A stretch of DNA of 9,400 bases from assembly GCA_963624975.1 (NCBI GenBank), contig CAVFRF010000071.1:1-9400 (forward strand), written 5' to 3'. The stretch comes from CAVLCC01 sp963624975 (GTDB lineage: Bacteria > Actinomycetota > Coriobacteriia > Coriobacteriales > CADBOM01). The notes beneath the pieces are model-generated. The model had not been told where the DNA came from. It saw nothing but the letters and a program-made list of their open reading frames with translations, and ran no database searches. Positions 6,201 through 9,400 of this stretch are shown piece by piece. A program made the translations under genes and the position numbers. How positions within the stretch are numbered: position 1 is the first letter of the stretch; every line of letters begins with the position of its first letter.

Positions 6201-9200
6201 CGATGTTGCCGTTGGTGGCATCGTCGGCAGCCGAAACGCCGCCCGAAGCACCCGTGGTCCTGTCGCTCGGGTTGTCGGCGGCAACCACCTTCACCGACAC
6301 GTCCTTGTAGCCGTAGGACTCGATCTTGGCCAGCAGCATGTCGTTCACGTTGGTGTCGGTGCCGTACTCGGGCATCAGGCGGAAGTCGTCCTTGTTGAGC
6401 TTGGCAACCACGCCGTCGAGGGTCTGGCTGTAGATCACGGGGTTGGGGAACGCGGCGGTCACGCTGGTGTCGCCGCTGGTGGCCACGACCTTGAGGTACA
6501 TGCCGAACGCAGCGTCGGGGACCACGAAGTCCTTCGAGGTAGCGCCCTTGATGGGCATGTACGAGGTGTCGTCGGCGTTGGCGGAGCTGCCGGCGTACCA
6601 CTGGTAGCTCACGCCCTCGTTGCTGGTCACGTCGTCGCCGTACAGCGAGGTGCCGTCGAGCTTCTTGGCATACGTGGTGGCGCTGAGCGTATCGCCGGTC
6701 ACGAGGTCGCCGGTCGAGGGGTTCAGGTTCACGCGCATAAGCTCGTACTCGTTGGCGCCCAGCACCTTGAGCACCGAGGAGTCCACGGTGTTCTGGATGG
6801 CGTTGGCGCTGACCTTGAGGTACTTGCCCACCAGCGACTCGTCCAGCACGAGCTTGCCGTCGGAGGTGCTGTAGGGATACTTGGTGGAGTCAAGCTCGGC
6901 GAAGGTGCCAGTGCCGCTGTCGCTCACATACCACGTGTACACGAGCTTTGCGTCCTCGGGAGCGTCGCTCTCGTAGTAGGTGCTCTGCTTGACCTTGGCC
7001 TGAGGCGTGATGGTCGAGCCGGCCTGCATGGCCTGGCCCGTCGACGAGAGCGCCACGGAGGACAGGTCGTATGCGCCGGCCAGGGTCACGGGACCCAGCG
7101 GGTCGACGCTGCTGGTGGAGTAGTAGCTCTTCTGGCTGGTGCTCACCACCGTGTTGTTGCTCACGGCCTTGACGCGGATGTACTTGCCCACCATGTCTTC
7201 GCCCACCACGTAGGTACTGCCGGTGGCGCCTTCGATGTCGGTGAACGCCGAATCGGTGGTGGTCTTGGTGTTGGCGTACTGCCACTGGTAGGTCACCACG
7301 TCGGAGTCGCCGACCTTGGTGGAGGAGTTGTTCTTGTAGGCCTGCGCCGCCAGGGTGTTGCCCACCTTGGGAGTGCCCGTTGCCTCGACCTTGTGCAGCT
7401 CCACGCCTCCGGCGATCTGCACGGCACCGGAGGTCGTCTTGGACTCGTCGCCATATCCGCCGTTGGCCACGACCTTGATGTACTTGCCCACGTAGTCGGA
7501 GGTCAGGGTGAGCTTGTTGGTGTTGGCGCCTGCGATCTGCGTGGTTGCAGTGCTCGAGGTGTCGCCGTAGTACCAGCTCCACTTCACGTGTTCGTCGGAG
7601 GTAACGTCGGTAGAACCCGACTTGGCCGTTGCGGTCAGCTCATCGCCCACCGAGATGTCGCTGGACTTGTCCAGCGTCAGGCTGGAGATGTTGACCGAAC
7701 CCGCAGCTGCAACCAGACAGCCTCGGCTCACGGTATAGCTGCTGGAACCCACCTTCGACGAGATGGTGCAGTTGATGTACTTGCCCTCGAGGTCGCTCCC
7801 AAGCGTCATGGTCTCGGAGGTCTGGCCTTCGATATCGGTCCAAGGGCCGCTCTTCGACTCGCCCACCTTCCACTGGAAGTTGAGCTTGCTGGCATCGATG
7901 AAGTCGCTGGCACCCTGCTCCTTGCCGCGAGCCTTGGCGGTGTCGCCCACCGCGAACACGCTGGCGTTGGTTTCGGGGTTGACGATCGAACCGGAGTAGA
8001 TGATCACCGCACCGGCCTGCAGGAAGGGTCCGGGTGCGCTGTAATAGGAAAGATCGACCGTATTGGCGCCAGCGCTGGCCGACACCGAGATGTAGCAGTT
8101 CTCGTATGCCTCGGTCACCGTAAACGTGCTGCCGGTCTGTCCCTCGATGGTGGTCCAGGTGGTCGAGTAGCTGGGCTTCGAGATGCTGTACTTCCAGGTG
8201 TAGGTAACGCCCTCGGTCACGTAGGTGGGGCTGTATGTAGAACCCGTGTATGCCTTGGCCGTGAGGATCGTTCCAATCTCGGTGGCGGGCGCGCTCAGCT
8301 CCACGCCAGCGAGCTTGACGGACCCCTTTGCCAGAACGGCATCCGACGTGGTGGTGTACTTGTCGTTGACGCCAGCGTTGCCTGTAACCCTGATGTACTT
8401 GCCCTGCAAATCCTCGGTTACCTTGAGGGTGTTGCCGGTCTGCCCCTCGATGGTGGTAAAACCGCTATACGCCGAGGTGCTGCTCGACCACGTCCAGGTC
8501 ACGTTAACGTCGCTACCAACCGCAACATCCGAATAGTTCTTGTATACGTAAGCTGTGGCGGTAATCGTGTCATCCACAGCGGGAGAAGTCTTGTCGATAC
8601 CCACTTTGCTGAGCTGCGCCTGCCCGGCTCCGAGCACAGGACCGGGAATGTAGTTGCTGTTGATTCCCGAGCCATAGGTAACTGCCGGGCCATACAGCGT
8701 AACGTCGCCGGAAGTGACCTTCACGATGATGTAGTTGCCGGCCAAATCGCTGGTAATGGTGAGGCTCTGCGAAGTGGCGCCCTCGATGTTCGTGTAGTCC
8801 AACGTGGTCGTGGACTTGGTGGTGCTCTTCATCCACTGGTACGTGAACGTTCCATCGTTGGACACGCTGGAATACGAATATCCCGAGGCAGTATACACAT
8901 TGGCCCACAGCGTGTCGCCAGCCGAGAGCGTTCCGCTCTTGTACGAATAGCTGCTGTTCTTGTCTTGCGTATCCTGAATATAGACCTTATCGCTCGACGT
9001 GATAGCCGCAGCCTCGGCCTCGTCGTCGCCTTGCGCGGTGGCCTCGTCTGCCACCATGTTCTCCGATGCGACAACCGCATCGTCTCCGGGGGTGTTCGCA
9101 TTCGCGCCTTCGTCGGCAAACGCCGAGGTAGGCACGAAAGAGAACATCAGCACGAACGCGAAGAACACGTTCACCGCCTTGCCCCATCTCGTTAGCTTGC

Positions 9201-9210
9201 TTTTTCCCAC
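3271..9210 (-). CDS. Giant secreted cell-surface protein: Ig-like repeats, DUF4430, CWB2 anchor
   Basis: 1979-residue secreted protein, probably an adhesin or surface scaffold held non-covalently in the wall. Domains in order: Sec signal peptide 1-32 (cleavage AFA|DE); acidic Ala-rich linker 33-72; eight Ig-like modules, about 73-929; a mixed region about 930-1055; two or three atrophied bacterial Ig-type modules, about 1058-1460; DUF4430-like domain about 1468-1560 (TTAWDVFAKLLDE, WSYWAFYVNG); an MBG-like Ig module about 1572-1652 (YTGEAVEPAMTVTLGD, DFTVSYTDADG); three CWB2 repeats about 1657-1979 (KRLAGEGREQT, RIYGSSRVETA, LRLAGETRLETS, each with an FADAL or FPDAL motif). CWB2 triplets bind anionic wall polymers in Clostridioides difficile. 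No LPxTG signal or C-terminal membrane segment is present. GTG 9210 (AAGGAG, 5-nt gap) is preferred; TTG 9225 (GGAGG, 7-nt gap) would add five residues and is nearly as good. Ligand and exact role are unknown. Confidence 0.93.
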   Translation of the reverse strand: MGKSKLTRWGKAVNVFFAFVLMFSFVPTSAFADEGANANTPGDDAVVASENMVADEATAQGDDEAEAAAITSSDKVYIQDTQDKNSSYSYKSGTLSAGDTLWANVYTASGYSYSSVSNDGTFTYQWMKSTTKSTTTLDYTNIEGATSQSLTITSDLAGNYIIVKVTSGDVTLYGPAVTYGSGINSNYIPGPVLGAGQAQLSKVGIDKTSPAVDDTITATAYVYKNYSDVAVGSDVNVTWTWSSSTSAYSGFTTIEGQTGNTLKVTEDLQGKYIRVTGNAGVNDKYTTTSDAVLAKGSVKLAGVELSAPATEIGTILTAKAYTGSTYSPTYVTEGVTYTWKYSISKPSYSTTWTTIEGQTGSTFTVTEAYENCYISVSASAGANTVDLSYYSAPGPFLQAGAVIIYSGSIVNPETNASVFAVGDTAKARGKEQGASDFIDASKLNFQWKVGESKSGPWTDIEGQTSETMTLGSDLEGKYINCTISSKVGSSSYTVSRGCLVAAAGSVNISSLTLDKSSDISVGDELTATAKSGSTDVTSDEHVKWSWYYGDTSSTATTQIAGANTNKLTLTSDYVGKYIKVVANGGYGDESKTTSGAVQIAGGVELHKVEATGTPKVGNTLAAQAYKNNSSTKVGDSDVVTYQWQYANTKTTTDSAFTDIEGATGSTYVVGEDMVGKYIRVKAVSNNTVVSTSQKSYYSTSSVDPLGPVTLAGAYDLSSVALSSTGQAMQAGSTITPQAKVKQSTYYESDAPEDAKLVYTWYVSDSGTGTFAELDSTKYPYSTSDGKLVLDESLVGKYLKVSANAIQNTVDSSVLKVLGANEYELMRVNLNPSTGDLVTGDTLSATTYAKKLDGTSLYGDDVTSNEGVSYQWYAGSSANADDTSYMPIKGATSKDFVVPDAAFGMYLKVVATSGDTSVTAAFPNPVIYSQTLDGVVAKLNKDDFRLMPEYGTDTNVNDMLLAKIESYGYKDVSVKVVAADNPSDRTTGASGGVSAADDATNGNIEYFYIDPAESTWSFYSQRQLEVTFEIEMNGETITYTPSKTTSLNWDEGKASAALKDYADQLQIVYSGEDTALSVTQNVLLPNKVTGTSWASVEWSTSNSDSIAISGYSWNDTMTGKVSRMSSDKTVYLTAKISMKTSGGFSNTFEKEYELTVKGDPEKVASDIAKLQEKVDAGFTYENVKYFGTEDVSSSTALVNDQQLPRPATLGIDGGDYSIKYTATDGTDSTEQPIVINGYRTYVYQDLPGGESKKASITITVTDRQNADVTASKTLEYTVAPMDQTDLDKTVELMKAAKAGYAEAILEGQSADAVTKNMHAFQKAYYNSEGKLAWTYTYDDPGNDIWGIVPVELPGYDSMSWMTWRLFKSSKNSVVRDENLLVTQPTYNTNVTITSSLSSDKYARYAERYPDNATFASLKEQLVSATVTVLGTTGQDNPDAGKTFEATARITGISEYDENGNYSIEPWVPTTTVNLPVDEDTTAWDVFAKLLDEVNCTYSFTDGAYSGFPASITNADGRKLGMTSSDGNWSYWAFYVNGAYASNYCTQQNVNAGDVIELTYISGTGSLKKESIADAKVEMEHKADYTGEAVEPAMTVTLGDTQLIKDRDFTVSYTDADGNVLEGAPIEHGVYTVTLTGIEDYEGTLVAGEFTISKTTDAFKRLAGEGREQTMSQIVGEAFGEGSCTEAILVSNSSFADALSASSLAGVCNCPVILTDSGSLSSEAAAELARIAPENGIIVTIVGGSAAVSDDVMAQVEALDCVSVVERIYGSSRVETANAVYEAGAGSWSNMAIVAKGENFADALSIASYAYASKSPIFLTSGGTISDSTAAAIKGGKFESVIVTGGTGGDSGIQNATIASLGIPWLRLAGETRLETSVAIANWAMNKMDVADVVRPVVTLSCDGIGIANSKNFPDALAATALLGQNRSVLLLADDSDEGIANVKSMVSENKDLVSKGYIFGGDAAVKQAVEDAANAALKGE
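3274..4242 (-). other. CWB2 triple repeat (wall-anchoring region of the giant protein)
   Basis: Encodes about residues 1657-1979. Three PF04122-type repeats of about 100 residues each carry the family signatures: R(L/I)xGxxRxxT at the start of each, FADAL, FADAL and FPDAL in the middle, and hydrophobic strands ending in the glycine motifs VGGSAAV, VTGGTGG and FGGDAAV. A set of three matches the minimal anchoring unit known from Clostridioides difficile wall proteins. The position at the extreme C terminus is one of the two usual placements. Confidence 0.88.
4531..4809 (-). other. DUF4430-type domain within the giant protein
   Basis: Encodes about residues 1468-1560. The pattern TTTVNLPVDEDTTAWDVFAKLL, then a hydrophobic core around FPASITNADGRKL, then NWSYWAFYVNGAYASNY and GDVIELTYISG matches DUF4430, a beta-grasp-like domain related to the C-terminal part of cobalamin carriers. 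It is common in Gram-positive surface proteins, where its ligand is generally not known. Two cysteines (Cys1494 and Cys1543) could form a disulfide. Confidence 0.7.
6424..8994 (-). repeat. Array of eight Ig-like modules in the giant protein
   Basis: Encodes about residues 73-929. Each module of about 95-115 residues follows one plan: a G-[TND]-x-[LI]-x-A strand, then (Y/W)xW, then an I(E/A/K)G(A/Q)(T/N) turn (missing in module 7), then a GKYI(R/K)V-like strand. The GKY[IL] motif is intact in modules 2, 4, 5, 6 and 7 and altered in 1 (GNYI), 3 (NCYI) and 8 (GMYL). At DNA level a GATGTACTTGCCC-like segment recurs about every 300 bp on the plus strand. Modules have diverged clearly in protein sequence, so this is an old array rather than a fresh duplication. 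Module 4 carries its own cysteine pair (INCTIS, SRGCLV). Confidence 0.8.
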
Positions 9211-9215
9211 AAACT

Positions 9216-9237
9216 CTCCTTTCAACGCCCGTCCTCC
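9216..9237 (-). promoter_or_regulatory. Two successive Shine-Dalgarno sites before the giant gene
   Basis: GGAGG (9237-9233) stands 7 nt before TTG 9225, and AAGGAG (9221-9216) stands 5 nt before GTG 9210. The two starts are in frame and differ by five residues ahead of the signal peptide. GTG is the commoner start codon and gives the usual short positively charged n-region, so it is preferred; dual initiation cannot be excluded. Confidence 0.55.
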
Positions 9238-9238
9238 A

Positions 9239-9274
9239 TTGAGTACGAATTCGAAACTGCATATTTGTACTCAA
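9239..9274. promoter_or_regulatory. 8-bp perfect inverted repeat (TTGAGTAC-N20-GTACTCAA)
   Basis: TTGAGTAC at 9239-9246 is exactly complementary to GTACTCAA at 9267-9274, with 20 nt between them. The spacer begins with the second half of a CGAATTCG palindrome (9246-9253). The repeat lies between the predicted promoter and the start codon, ending 28 nt before GTG 9210. It could be a dimer-binding operator or, in RNA, a leader hairpin positioned just before the ribosome-binding site. Confidence 0.55.
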
Positions 9275-9302
9275 CGTCTAACAATACCCACGATTTACTT
9301 AA

Positions 9303-9313
9303 GCACACTGTGC
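9303..9313. promoter_or_regulatory. Palindrome GCACACTGTGC between divergent promoter candidates
   Basis: An 11-bp palindrome (GCACA-C-TGTGC) lies about 13 bp downstream of the expected transcription start of the giant gene and directly upstream of the plus-strand -35 candidate. The position suits an operator acting on both directions. It is short enough that chance cannot be dismissed. Confidence 0.3.
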
Positions 9314-9314
9314 C

Positions 9315-9342
9315 TTGAAAGCAATCTTTGACATCATATAGA
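9315..9342 (+). promoter_or_regulatory. Possible divergent promoter (TTGAAA-16-TATAGA)
   Basis: TTGAAA (9315-9320) and TATAGA (9337-9342) are separated by 16 bp on the plus strand, matching five of six and four of six consensus bases. The window ends in TTTGAGGA, which could be a Shine-Dalgarno sequence for a plus-strand gene starting just beyond base 9400. The element overlaps the minus-strand -10 box. Confidence 0.35.
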
Positions 9343-9361
9343 TAGTCTTGGAGAGCATCAA
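9333..9361 (-). promoter_or_regulatory. Promoter of the giant surface-protein gene (TTGATG-17-TATGAT)
   Basis: On the minus strand TTGATG (9361-9356) and TATGAT (9338-9333) are separated by exactly 17 bp, matching four of six and five of six sigma-70-type consensus bases, within an AT-rich region. Expected start near 9326 gives a 5' leader of about 115 nt that includes both inverted repeats described here. This is the best promoter match in the window. Confidence 0.6.
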
Positions 9362-9400
9362 TAGCCAAACTCCCAATAATTTGTGTTTTTTATTTGAGGA

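Noticed and set aside
7393..9195. 600-codon open frame on the plus strand, antisense to the giant gene
   Set aside because: It mirrors the codon pattern of the real gene in high-G+C DNA, has a low-complexity His/Gly/Val/Arg/Leu composition, no recognisable domain and no ribosome-binding site.
9224..9239. Tiny ATG frame of five codons (MEDGR) in the leader of the giant gene
   Set aside because: No ribosome-binding site precedes it, and it is far too short to tell from chance.

Overview
The window reads as a chromosomal segment of a high-G+C Gram-positive of the Actinomycetota, most likely class Coriobacteriia (Eggerthellaceae, Atopobiaceae or Coriobacteriaceae). This rests on G+C-rich coding sequence, a lipoprotein-type solute-binding protein, and a very large secreted protein built from Ig-like repeats, a DUF4430 domain and three C-terminal cell-wall-binding type 2 (CWB2) repeats, a style common in that class. 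The taxonomic call is inference from protein style; no rRNA or marker gene is present.

All four protein genes I can support lie on the minus strand, so transcription runs from right to left. From the right edge: an AT-rich control region (9211-9400) with a good minus-strand promoter, an 8-bp inverted repeat and a possible divergent plus-strand promoter; the giant surface protein gene (9210-3271), closed by a strong intrinsic terminator (3199-3233); comF (3078-2245); a 530-bp non-coding gap; an orphan amino-acid-type solute-binding lipoprotein gene (1714-770); and hpf/raiA (679-116), followed by an 11-bp hairpin at the left edge.

The 530-bp gap is the most interesting part. On the minus strand it has several stable hairpins, one capped by a GCAA (GNRA) tetraloop, a possible 6-bp closing stem pairing 2081-2086 with 1852-1857, and a TATAGT box at each end. 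Structured 'raiA motif' RNAs of Bacillota and Actinomycetota are known to lie near comFC and raiA/hpf genes, and this gap sits between exactly those two genes. I therefore propose a raiA-type non-coding RNA of about 235 nt. I cannot check it against the covariance model from memory.

Functionally the window joins a cell-surface adhesin or scaffold unit, insulated by its own terminator, to a comF - putative RNA - binding protein - hpf stretch. The latter links a competence-type phosphoribosyltransferase, nutrient binding and ribosome hibernation, suggesting stationary-phase or starvation physiology.
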